Translations under genes and position numbers: made by a program | Shown here: positions 7,778 through 15,393 of the stretch, one piece after another | Layout: each line of letters opens with the position of its first letter | Numbering within the stretch: position 1 is the first letter of the stretch | The notes under the pieces: model-generated | What the model saw: only the letters and a program-made list of their open reading frames with translations | Database searches by the model: none | What the model was told of the DNA's origin: nothing | DNA from: Thermoplasmatales archaeon UBA447 | Lineage (GTDB): Archaea > Thermoplasmatota > Thermoplasmata > Thermoplasmatales > Thermoplasmataceae | Assembly (NCBI GenBank): GCA_002503205.1 | Contig: DARE01000035.1 | Coordinates: 4,156 to 44,771 of the forward strand | Length of the DNA: 40,616 bases | Direction of reading: 5' to 3'

Positions 7778-9130
7778 ATGGAAACTAATGTTTCGAAAGG
7801 CATGCCTTCAGATAGGGAAATAGCGAAGGTAGCTACAGGAAGTATAATTGGCTCCATAATTGAGCAATATGACTTTCTTGTAACCGGAACTATAGCAGGC
7901 TTGGTATGGGGGACACTATTCTTTGGCCCCTACGGTGGTATTGTGGGAGCAATTTCAACATATGCACTTGGAATAATGGTGCGTCCCATAGGTGCTACCA
8001 TATTTGGCCAGCTTGCCGACAGGATTGGGAGAAGGGACAGCATGGTGTACGCCATTATACTGATGGGTATCTCGACCTTGATTATAGGTCTCGTGCCTGT
8101 TGGGAAAGGCCTTATTGACTTATTAGCGGTGGCAATAATTCTGATAATGAGGGTTCTGCAGGGAATCAGCTTCGGTGCTGAATTCGGAACTGCGTCCACA
8201 TGGGTAGCAGAATATGCCGCCAAGAGCAAAAGAAGGGCATTCTGGAGTGGCTGGGTCGCATTTGCGGTACCTTTTGGCCTTGTGCTTGCGCTTGGATTTG
8301 TACTTGTTCTTGAAAATGCTCAGGGATTGACATTTTTTGAGTCAGGAGCATACACTGCTGGTTGGAGAATTCTCTTCTATGTCGGGTTCATTGTTGCAAT
8401 CGTTGGGTTGATTATACGATTGAGGCTTGATGACAGCCAGTTATTCGAAAAGCTTAGGGGATCAAAGAAAACACTTAAGTATCCAGCATTGACTGTATGG
8501 AAGGAACTCCCTAAAAAGGTCCTTGTGACTTCACTTATCAACGGAGCCTTTGGTGCAGGATTTTTCCTTGCTTTTGTATTCGGGAATACCTATATGGTAA
8601 AGATTGGTTTCTCTGCTGTTCATGCAGATGAGGTCCTTCTTATCTCTGCGGTATTCATGTTCTTCTTCATGCTTGCAGGTTCATGGATTGCTGACAGATA
8701 TGGCAGAAAACTTTCCATAATGATATCACTTACAATGCTTCTGATTTTTGCCATTCCATTTTTCGTTTTGCTTGATACTCTGAATTTCTGGCTGGCTGTC
8801 CTTGCCTTTACCATTACCTGGTCAGTCGGGTACGGCCTTGCATACGGTGCACTTCCAGCAATTTATACAGAGTTCTTCCCAACGAAATACAGAGCATCGG
8901 GAGCTAGCGCTTCTTACCAGTTCTCTCAGGTATATGGGGGTGGGCTTGCACCCATAATTGCTACTGTTATATACGCAGCAGTAGGAACTACAGCGGCTTA
9001 TCCGTATATAGCTGCTATAACAGTTGTGTATACAACAATGGCCGTTCTGGCTATGTTTGTGCTCAAGGAAACAAAGAATGTGGACCTTGAGACATATGAA
9101 ACCACAGACAAGCTCATTGAGAGCCAGTGA
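7778..9130 (+). CDS. MFS metabolite:H+ symporter, probable TcuC-like carboxylate carrier
   Basis: Major facilitator protein of 450 aa with about 12 membrane segments. It belongs to the metabolite:H+ symporter type (citrate, proline/betaine, ketoglutarate and tricarballylate carriers). IIGSIIEQYDFLVTGTIAG lies in helix 1, GQLADRIGRRDSM is the loop 2-3 motif and GISFGAEFGTASTWVAEYA is the helix 4-5 region. The second half repeats the loop motif as SWIADRYGRKLS. Placed after tcuA and tcuB, it is the likely uptake system for their substrate, equivalent to bacterial TcuC, although a 369-nt gap and a separate TATA box show separate transcription. The exact substrate is inferred from context. Confidence 0.8.
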   Translation: METNVSKGMPSDREIAKVATGSIIGSIIEQYDFLVTGTIAGLVWGTLFFGPYGGIVGAISTYALGIMVRPIGATIFGQLADRIGRRDSMVYAIILMGISTLIIGLVPVGKGLIDLLAVAIILIMRVLQGISFGAEFGTASTWVAEYAAKSKRRAFWSGWVAFAVPFGLVLALGFVLVLENAQGLTFFESGAYTAGWRILFYVGFIVAIVGLIIRLRLDDSQLFEKLRGSKKTLKYPALTVWKELPKKVLVTSLINGAFGAGFFLAFVFGNTYMVKIGFSAVHADEVLLISAVFMFFFMLAGSWIADRYGRKLSIMISLTMLLIFAIPFFVLLDTLNFWLAVLAFTITWSVGYGLAYGALPAIYTEFFPTKYRASGASASYQFSQVYGGGLAPIIATVIYAAVGTTAAYPYIAAITVVYTTMAVLAMFVLKETKNVDLETYETTDKLIESQ

Positions 9131-9158
9131 ATTTTTTTCCATATTTCCCTTTTTTTAT
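9131..9158 (+). terminator. T-rich terminator after the MFS gene
   Basis: Directly after the TGA the plus strand has a run of seven T (9132-9138) and a second of seven (about 9151-9157) without a stem-loop. This is the usual form of an archaeal intrinsic terminator. The rest of the gap, to 9358, shows nothing else I can name. Confidence 0.5.
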
Positions 9159-9358
9159 TTTCAACACGGTAATTTTCTAAATATCAATGGCTGGCATAAA
9201 TTATATGAACGCAGCAGGAATTGAAGTATCATTAAAGGAGTGAGAAATTAGAATTGAGATTAGCAAGTGTTGGAAAATTGTTTTCTGGAACTCCCCTTAT
9301 ATTTTCTGTTGAATTTGGAAAGCATATGCTGTGTAATCTAACCTATTGCAAATAAAAC

Positions 9359-9366
9359 AATATATC
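9359..9366 (+). promoter_or_regulatory. TATA box of cobS
   Basis: AATATATC is centred about 29 nt before the TTG at 9392. This supports initiation at that TTG on a leaderless mRNA; a nearby ATG at 9370 is out of frame and runs into a TGA at 9388. Confidence 0.5.
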
Positions 9367-9391
9367 CCAATGAACGCATTCTCCACATGAA

Positions 9392-10147
9392 TTGTCTGGT
9401 CTAAGAGATGCAATTTCCTTTTTTTCAATATTTCCTGCAGGAAGAAAGGCAGGAATTGGAGAATCTATAGTCTATTATTTCACAGTCTCAGGTCTCTTAA
9501 TAGGCGTAATACCCGCTCTCCTCTTTTATTTCCTATCAACCAGAATAAATTCGATTGCAGCCTCAGCCCTATCACTCTCTGCACTCCTTTTGATTTCAGG
9601 ATTTACTCATCTTGATGGGGTTCTGGACTCAGGAGATGCACTGATGGCTCGCGGCACAAAAGAACACCGGTTAGAGGTTCTTAAGGACAGATATACCGGA
9701 GCAGGAGCCGTTGGGACTGTTCTTGTGATTTATCTTTCTTATTTTTCCATTCTTACAGGATTCACTCCTTATTATGGGCTGGTTGCTGTCATCGTAGGGG
9801 AGATGACATCCAAATTTTCATTTGCTTTGTCTTTGGGATTTTTCCCCACAATAGGGGAGGGATTGGGGAATAAGTTCTCAGAAATATACAGGAAGGCTGT
9901 TGCCAGCCCAATATTGATAAATGCCATTCCACTCATTTTCATTTCTGTCTTGCTCGCTCCAGCCTCTCTAATTGGGATTGTAATCTCACTTCTGGTTTAT
10001 TCTTTCTTTGGGCACCGGCTGAAGCGAATGTTCGGAGGCCTGAACGGCGATCTTATTGCACTTCTGGGTGAGATTTCCAGAGTTATTTTTTTAATTTCCT
10101 TTGTCCTCCTTCTCTCCGTTACATCATTCAGGTTTTCAATATTCTAA
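9392..10147 (+). CDS. cobS: Adenosylcobinamide-GDP ribazoletransferase (cobalamin synthase)
   Basis: Membrane enzyme of 251 aa that joins AdoCbi-GDP (from CobY) with alpha-ribazole phosphate (from CobT) to make adenosylcobalamin 5'-phosphate. About six hydrophobic segments are visible. The key acidic motif is HLDGVLDSGDALMARG near residues 73-88, followed by KEHRLEVLKDRYTGAGAVG, both diagnostic of CobS. Length is normal. The start is TTG, because the frame is closed by a TGA 21 nt upstream and contains no ATG or GTG before conserved sequence. The gene converges on the cobT end with a 17-nt gap. Confidence 0.88.
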   Translation: MSGLRDAISFFSIFPAGRKAGIGESIVYYFTVSGLLIGVIPALLFYFLSTRINSIAASALSLSALLLISGFTHLDGVLDSGDALMARGTKEHRLEVLKDRYTGAGAVGTVLVIYLSYFSILTGFTPYYGLVAVIVGEMTSKFSFALSLGFFPTIGEGLGNKFSEIYRKAVASPILINAIPLIFISVLLAPASLIGIVISLLVYSFFGHRLKRMFGGLNGDLIALLGEISRVIFLISFVLLLSVTSFRFSIF

Positions 10148-10164
10148 TTTAAAACTGAAGGAAG

Positions 10165-11187
10165 TTAAGACAAATCCTCATAAAGTTTATCCACTGCACC
10201 ATATATTCTGGCTTCGTCGCCATTCAGGGAACTTGCCAGCATAAAAGCTGCCCCCATTCCAGCACCCTCCTTTACATGGCCTCTTTCATACATTCTCAGG
10301 CCCTCATGCCTGCTTCCATCCATTTTTATTTCCGATGTTACCAGATATTTCCGGGGAACCAGTTTTTTTATATTTTCACCAGAATCCTTCATAACCCATG
10401 ATGTGGTACAAAGATATGGGATGCGTTGCTTCATGGTCTGGATTAGATATGAGCAAGTGGCCATCTGTGTTCCACCTGCCAGTATCAGATCTGAATTCCT
10501 CACAGATTCAGCTATTCCAAGAGATACCGGCATGGAATAGTCCCCGAATTCCGATGCTGCCTCTTCTGGTTGCCTAACTTCAGGCCTCCGCTTTTTCGCC
10601 TCCCTCCACAGATTCCTCTTCATCCATTCTGGATTATCAGGAAGGCTGCTGCTTGTCATCATATTGAAGCCCAGGGCCCTTAGGACAAGATAACTGGTTG
10701 TAGTCCCGCCAGGAATGCTTTCACCAACGACAACATACCTGTATTTACCGTCAATAATTGAGCCAAGATATTCTCCCAGCTTCAATGCTGAATAGAAATT
10801 TGGAAGAGCCTGCTCGAAAGCAGGATCATTGGCTTTCCCGATACCTGAATGGATATATGGTATCTTCGGGATCCTTTCAAGGCCGGCGTCAACTATTATG
10901 GATTTTATGCCTGCCATATTCAGTGAAGCCCTTGTTACTATGGATGGGGTGGGAATACCTTCAGGGGTCATAGGCGGATCACTCATGCTCAGGCATTTAC
11001 CTTCCATGATGATCTCTGAATCAACCACTGGAGTTGCTGACATTAATTCAGGGGAAGCCCCTGCTGCGGATATTCCAGGGCGTGCGGAAACAGCAGTGGT
11101 TCCAGCAAGAAGAACAAATACGAATTCATCCGGAGAAGCATTTTTTATTTTTTTCTCCAATTGGGGATCAGAAAAAGAGACCGACAT
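10165..11187 (-). CDS. cobT: Archaeal CobT-type nicotinate-nucleotide phosphoribosyltransferase
   Basis: Enzyme of 340 aa that transfers phosphoribose from nicotinate mononucleotide to the lower-ligand base, giving alpha-ribazole-type phosphate for CobS. It matches the longer archaeal CobT subfamily. The phosphate-binding loop GESIPGGTTTS lies at residues 155-165, and GGTQMATC and ERGHVKEGAGMG are further conserved spots in the C-terminal half. It is the last gene of a minus-strand operon cbiZ-cobD-cbiB-cobT and overlaps the cbiB end by 20 nt. The lower-ligand base used cannot be read from sequence. Confidence 0.8.
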   Translation of the reverse strand: MSVSFSDPQLEKKIKNASPDEFVFVLLAGTTAVSARPGISAAGASPELMSATPVVDSEIIMEGKCLSMSDPPMTPEGIPTPSIVTRASLNMAGIKSIIVDAGLERIPKIPYIHSGIGKANDPAFEQALPNFYSALKLGEYLGSIIDGKYRYVVVGESIPGGTTTSYLVLRALGFNMMTSSSLPDNPEWMKRNLWREAKKRRPEVRQPEEAASEFGDYSMPVSLGIAESVRNSDLILAGGTQMATCSYLIQTMKQRIPYLCTTSWVMKDSGENIKKLVPRKYLVTSEIKMDGSRHEGLRMYERGHVKEGAGMGAAFMLASSLNGDEARIYGAVDKLYEDLS

Positions 11188-12133
11188 GGGAAAGTATCAG
11201 TACCTGTATTAAAAATGCTATCAGAAGGCTGAACAGCATTCCGATCAGCACGGATACCTGAAATATTCGAAGTGCAAGCATGACATCCTCTATTCCAGGT
11301 TCTCTCCCTCCGTTATTGATCACGTAACTTCCTTCTTTTGCAAGCCTGACCCCAAGTAGAAAAGCCATTGTGGACATGGGCCATCCTGCATTCAGGCTTT
11401 CAGTCTGCTTTGACTCAATTTTAATTCTTCCTGGAGATACTTTTGCTCTGCCAGAAGGATGGACCAGAATGAATATGAGGCTGGAAAAGCGGGCAGGAAT
11501 GAAATTCATAACTGTATCTGCCTTCGCTGAAGCTCTTCCAAATTCCAAATACCGCATATTCTTGTATCCCACCATTGAATCAAGAGTGTTTATCGCCCTG
11601 GCAGCCACCGCACCAATAACACCAAAAAAACCAAAATAGAAAACAGGAGAAAGAAACCCGTCTACATACCCTTCAGATATGGTCTCAATCAATGCGCTGC
11701 AGATCATAGACTCAGAAAGGTCTTCTGTTTTTCTTCTCACCATCATTGAAAGTGCCTTTCTTGCAGAGTAAATATCAGAATTTTTCAGATGCCTTACTAC
11801 CGGAATTATGTGATCTCCCATGGAGCGTGAGGCAAAGGTGAACTTGAAAATCACTGCGCTAGCCAGAATCCAGAGTATGATATTGAGTGAAGCCGCCCTC
11901 AGGATCAGGAATGCAACTGACAGTGAAATAAGCAGAACCAGGAGAAGCAGGATGGCCCCTCCAGGTATGCCGCTGTTAATAGAATGGAGGCGTTTGTCAA
12001 GAACTTCTATAAGATGTCCCAGCCAGGCCACGGGATGGTGCCTGTTTTTAGGTTCACCGAATATCTCGTCAATTAACAGTGCAATAATTGCTGAAATGAG
12101 AAAATAAAGGAAGAAAATGGAAGACGCCATCAT
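11168..12133 (-). CDS. cbiB: Adenosylcobinamide-phosphate synthase
   Basis: Membrane protein of 321 aa that attaches aminopropanol phosphate, or a threonine-derived equivalent, to adenosylcobyric acid. An early helix is followed by DEIFGEPKNRHHPVAWLG (residues 22-39), the family's N-terminal signature. Later conserved stretches are ETISEGYVDGFLSPVFYFG and RAINTLDSMVGYKN. Its ATG overlaps the cobD TGA in an ATGA arrangement, showing coupled translation. This is the step that uses the cobyric acid made by CbiZ and the product of CobD. Confidence 0.88.
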   Translation of the reverse strand: MMASSIFFLYFLISAIIALLIDEIFGEPKNRHHPVAWLGHLIEVLDKRLHSINSGIPGGAILLLLVLLISLSVAFLILRAASLNIILWILASAVIFKFTFASRSMGDHIIPVVRHLKNSDIYSARKALSMMVRRKTEDLSESMICSALIETISEGYVDGFLSPVFYFGFFGVIGAVAARAINTLDSMVGYKNMRYLEFGRASAKADTVMNFIPARFSSLIFILVHPSGRAKVSPGRIKIESKQTESLNAGWPMSTMAFLLGVRLAKEGSYVINNGGREPGIEDVMLALRIFQVSVLIGMLFSLLIAFLIQVLILSHVGLFF

Positions 12134-13206
12134 TGCTCCCTTGGTCCAGCACGGTTCATGCCCATGTAGTCCCTGATGGCTGACATCAGGATTTCAGTTT
12201 TTTCTCTCCTTTTAACTGAAATTCTTATGAATTCCTTTCCGAAATCTGGGAAATCCTCAAGTGTCCTGACAATAATCCCTCGCTTCTGCAGAAAATTATC
12301 CAGTTCCGGTACTTTAATTCCATAAGGGACCCTGAAAGTTGCGTAATTTGCGCAGGGATTGCCCATCACCTGAAATCCCATGGAATTCAGGGACCTGATA
12401 AGGAATTGCCTCTCTTCATTGACAATTCTGGAGTATTTATCCAGGGAGTGGAAATCTATCCTGCTGAAAGTTTCTATAATGTGGTTGCCAAGGGTCCATG
12501 GCTCCATCAGGTTTTCCACTCGGGTAAGGAAATCCCTGCTTCCTATGAGATAGCCAATCCTCAGTGAAGGTGTGGAAAATATCTTTGTCAGGGATCTGCC
12601 AAACACTACATGGCTATTCCTGCGGAGAAGTTCTGCGGAGAAATCTCTTTCCTCCGCTGGGAGAAAATCGATGAAAGCCTCATCTATGAAGAGATAAGCC
12701 TTACCTTCACTGCATGCAACAGAGAGTTCCATTAGATCATCCCTGTCAAGCAAATTTCCTGTTGGCGTGTCTGGCCTGTTTATGCATACAATGGAAAATT
12801 TTCGCTGCCTTATTTCAGGAAGCATGTCCATAATGCTCGCAGCAGGGCATGATGAAATCTCCATGCCATGAACTTTGAATGCCCTGTAATATTCAGAGAA
12901 GGCGGGCCTTACCAGGAGAGATTTCCTTCCGCTGAAAAGCTCGGCAATGCGGTAGATAAAATATGACAGGCCAGGTCCGGGTAGGATATTTTCCGGTGAG
13001 ACAGCACTATATTTTGCCAGGTTTATCCTCAAACTCTCATCAGAACCCGGATATGCTGTGATCAAGTTTCCATCATGGGGATGCGGCATTTCAGATTCAG
13101 GGATGAAATCATTCAGGCTTGCGCTGAAATCCAGGACCTCAGAAATAGGGAGTCCATGCATCCTGGCCACGTCTATTGCATTCCCACCATGCCTGGCGTT
13201 TTCCAA
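12130..13206 (-). CDS. cobD: L-threonine-O-3-phosphate decarboxylase (CobD-like, PLP)
   Basis: Fold-type I PLP enzyme of 358 aa related to histidinol-phosphate aminotransferase. It starts with the CobD-like HGGNAIDVARMHG (residues 6-18) and LDFSASLN (25-32). Visible active-site parts are NRPDTPTG (143-150), the aspartate in FIDEAFIDF (about 175) and the PLP lysine K208 in GRSLTKIFS, followed by SLRIGYLIG. Between cbiZ and cbiB it should supply (R)-1-aminopropan-2-ol phosphate. A HisC role is possible on sequence alone, but the operon argues against it. The start is TTG, 1 nt after the cbiZ stop. Confidence 0.8.
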   Translation of the reverse strand: MENARHGGNAIDVARMHGLPISEVLDFSASLNDFIPESEMPHPHDGNLITAYPGSDESLRINLAKYSAVSPENILPGPGLSYFIYRIAELFSGRKSLLVRPAFSEYYRAFKVHGMEISSCPAASIMDMLPEIRQRKFSIVCINRPDTPTGNLLDRDDLMELSVACSEGKAYLFIDEAFIDFLPAEERDFSAELLRRNSHVVFGRSLTKIFSTPSLRIGYLIGSRDFLTRVENLMEPWTLGNHIIETFSRIDFHSLDKYSRIVNEERQFLIRSLNSMGFQVMGNPCANYATFRVPYGIKVPELDNFLQKRGIIVRTLEDFPDFGKEFIRISVKRREKTEILMSAIRDYMGMNRAGPREQ

Positions 13207-13207
13207 T

Positions 13208-13858
13208 TCAGGACAACTCCGTGTAGTCAGCGCTCAGTGAAGATTTCACAGCTCCGTAAACCATCGTTGATACTGCCATCCCTATTTTAGTGAGTCTACC
13301 GCCATACCTGAACCTTTTTCCATCCCCCGACTGAAAAAGGGATACTGTGTCAGTGGATGTCCCGGGAGACGGTTCACCTGTTATTCTGTCTCTGATCCCG
13401 AGATCATTCATTGCCTGAGCCTTTGCCTCTGTTATGCCCATAAATAGGTTCAGTGCGGCGTCATCATCCATATCTGCATCCGATATAACACATATATTGA
13501 TCGTACCAATGCAGTCAAATCCACTGGAGCCTATGGAAAGCGCATTTGAAGAACCACCGGTCACTGCTGCAATTAATTGGAGGCCATCCGATTCTCTCTT
13601 CTCCATAATTACGTTCTCTATCCTGCATGCAGTCATGGTGACGGTTAAACCGGAAGATTCTATTCCATTTTTAAAGAGAAAAGCATCAGTCTCAGCAACT
13701 GGATCACCTTTGTAATCTGATGGGACGCTCCTGTTGATATACCCGACTGACGATCCGAAACCACCGCCGTATGGGGCCGAACTGTACTTTCTGAAAGGAT
13801 GTGGAAATCTTAGCATGTAGAAGGTATCTCCCTTTACGATACTGATCTCTTCTATCAA
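13208..13858 (-). CDS. cbiZ: Adenosylcobinamide amidohydrolase
   Basis: Enzyme of 216 aa that cuts the aminopropanol side chain from adenosylcobinamide, giving adenosylcobyric acid; this is the archaeal cobinamide-salvage route, needed when no CobU-type kinase exists. Family features are VTGGSSNALSIG, GTINICVISDADM and the C-terminal PSPGTSTDTVSLFQSG and RYGGRLTKIG. It is the first gene of the cbiZ-cobD-cbiB-cobT operon. The start is TTG at 13858; no ATG or GTG lies between it and the TATA-like box centred about 28 nt upstream. Confidence 0.82.
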   Translation of the reverse strand: MIEEISIVKGDTFYMLRFPHPFRKYSSAPYGGGFGSSVGYINRSVPSDYKGDPVAETDAFLFKNGIESSGLTVTMTACRIENVIMEKRESDGLQLIAAVTGGSSNALSIGSSGFDCIGTINICVISDADMDDDAALNLFMGITEAKAQAMNDLGIRDRITGEPSPGTSTDTVSLFQSGDGKRFRYGGRLTKIGMAVSTMVYGAVKSSLSADYTELS

Positions 13859-13878
13859 TATGAGACCCTGAACATTTG

Positions 13879-13894
13879 AAACTTATTTAAGTTT
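13879..13894. promoter_or_regulatory. Palindrome over the cbiZ TATA box, between cbiZ and cobQ
   Basis: AAACTTA (13879-13885) and TAAGTTT (13888-13894) form perfect 7-bp arms around TT. The centre, TTATTTAAG (TTAAATAA on the minus strand), is a good TATA box for leaderless cbiZ. Because it is symmetric, it could also drive cobQ with a leader of about 40 nt, or be bound by a dimeric repressor. Confidence 0.45.
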
Positions 13895-13954
13895 AGACTG
13901 AATCTGCCCTTACAGATCATTATTGTAAACTAATGCCGGTGATCGTTGCTGAAA

Positions 13955-15382
13955 ATGATACAGGTCCTTGGAACTTCATCATCCGCTGGGAAGAGCACTC
14001 TTACCATGGCTTTATGCAGACATTTCTCCAACCTCGGGTTTAAGGTTGCACCCTTCAAGTCTGTTAACATGTCCCTCAATTCTGTAGCAACCGGAGATGG
14101 AATAGAGATCTCCAGATCTGTATGGCTCCAGTGCAAGGCTGCCAGAGTGGAGCCCGTAAGGGAGATGAACCCATTCCTGCTGAAGCCTGAGGGGATGGGT
14201 GGAAGCCAGGTTATAAGCCTTGGAGTTAGCCGCGGAATCATGACAATAAGCCAGTACAGAAAATATATGGCTCATGTGGCACCAGAAAATATAAAGAAGT
14301 CCATTCATGCGCTTTCAAATGACTATGATATAATAATAGCTGAAGGCGCCGGATCTCCGGCGGAAATAAATCTGGAGGGTGACGATTTTGCCAATACATT
14401 TGTCTCCGCTCTGTTCGATACTCCTTGCATTCTTATAACAGACATAGACAGAGGAGGAGCTTTTGCTTCACTATACGGAACATTGAAACTTATGCGCAGG
14501 AGCGACCTGGTAAAGTGGTTTGTAATAAACAGAATGAGTGGTGACTCCAGAGTCCTTGAACCCGGCATAAAGTATCTGGAGAACACTACCGGAAAGGAGG
14601 CCCTGGGAGTTGTTCCAAAAATGAGATCCATTGATCTTCCCGGTGAGGATTCACTGGACTATTTATCTGCAGAACAGGGAACTGGAAATATTGCTGTGAT
14701 AAGGTACCCCTATATGGAGAATTACAGTGATGTCGATCCTCTACGCCTGTCAGGATTGGGTTTTTCCTATGTGGACGGCAGCAATCCAACACATCTTGAT
14801 TCTTGCTCACTGATAATTCTCCCCGGGTCCAAGAATGTTGCAATGGATCTGGCATACCTAAGGGATACAGGACTGGACTCCATGATATTGAGGCAGAAAG
14901 AAAGAGGATGCAGGATACTTGGAATATGTGGGGGATATCAGATGCTAGGGAAAACCATTGCATTCAATGAGGACTCAGCAACAGCTCTTCCCGGGCTAGC
15001 ACTCCTGAATTGCAGAACTGTTTACAGCAAGAACAAGACAGTTAAAAAGGTAAATGGAAAACTCAACCGTGAAGTCTTCGATTCTGATGATGATTTCTCC
15101 GGTTATGAAATACACTACGGCCTTGTCTCCAGCTCAGATAAAAAATTTGTTGCCGTTACGGATTCACAGAATGAGGGTTCCGTATCAGAGGATGGCTCTG
15201 TTATTGGTACAAATATACATTCACTCCTTGAAAATAAAACGTTTCTCAGATACTTAACAGGATTCAGGCAATCAGATTTTGATTATCTTTCCATTTTAGA
15301 AAATAATATTGAAAAGGTCACAGAGAACTTCATTTCTCACATGAACATGAAGCCCCTTCTTTCCTATATTGAGGAAAAATAG
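13955..15382 (+). CDS. cobQ: Cobyric acid synthase (glutamine-hydrolysing)
   Basis: Amidotransferase of 475 aa that amidates positions b, d, e and g of adenosylcobyrinate a,c-diamide. The N-terminal dethiobiotin-synthetase-like domain begins GTSSSAGKS (residues 6-14), then KSVNMSLNSVATGDG and MNPFLLKPEG. The C-terminal class I glutaminase domain shows the nucleophile C325 in GICGGYQ, GYEIHYG, and H422 in TNIHSLLEN. Length is normal. The ATG at 13955 puts the P-loop at the usual distance; TTG at 13946 is the alternative. It is the only gene of the corrin-ring amidation branch seen here, so either the a,c-diamide is salvaged or the rest of the pathway lies elsewhere. Confidence 0.87.
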   Translation: MIQVLGTSSSAGKSTLTMALCRHFSNLGFKVAPFKSVNMSLNSVATGDGIEISRSVWLQCKAARVEPVREMNPFLLKPEGMGGSQVISLGVSRGIMTISQYRKYMAHVAPENIKKSIHALSNDYDIIIAEGAGSPAEINLEGDDFANTFVSALFDTPCILITDIDRGGAFASLYGTLKLMRRSDLVKWFVINRMSGDSRVLEPGIKYLENTTGKEALGVVPKMRSIDLPGEDSLDYLSAEQGTGNIAVIRYPYMENYSDVDPLRLSGLGFSYVDGSNPTHLDSCSLIILPGSKNVAMDLAYLRDTGLDSMILRQKERGCRILGICGGYQMLGKTIAFNEDSATALPGLALLNCRTVYSKNKTVKKVNGKLNREVFDSDDDFSGYEIHYGLVSSSDKKFVAVTDSQNEGSVSEDGSVIGTNIHSLLENKTFLRYLTGFRQSDFDYLSILENNIEKVTENFISHMNMKPLLSYIEEK

Positions 15383-15393
15383 AGGAAATGGGT

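Noticed and set aside
13955..15382. MurT/GatD-type or dethiobiotin synthetase-type enzyme instead of CobQ
   Set aside because: The full two-domain length, NMSLNS motif, MNPFLLKP and the C-terminal glutaminase triad are those of CobQ.
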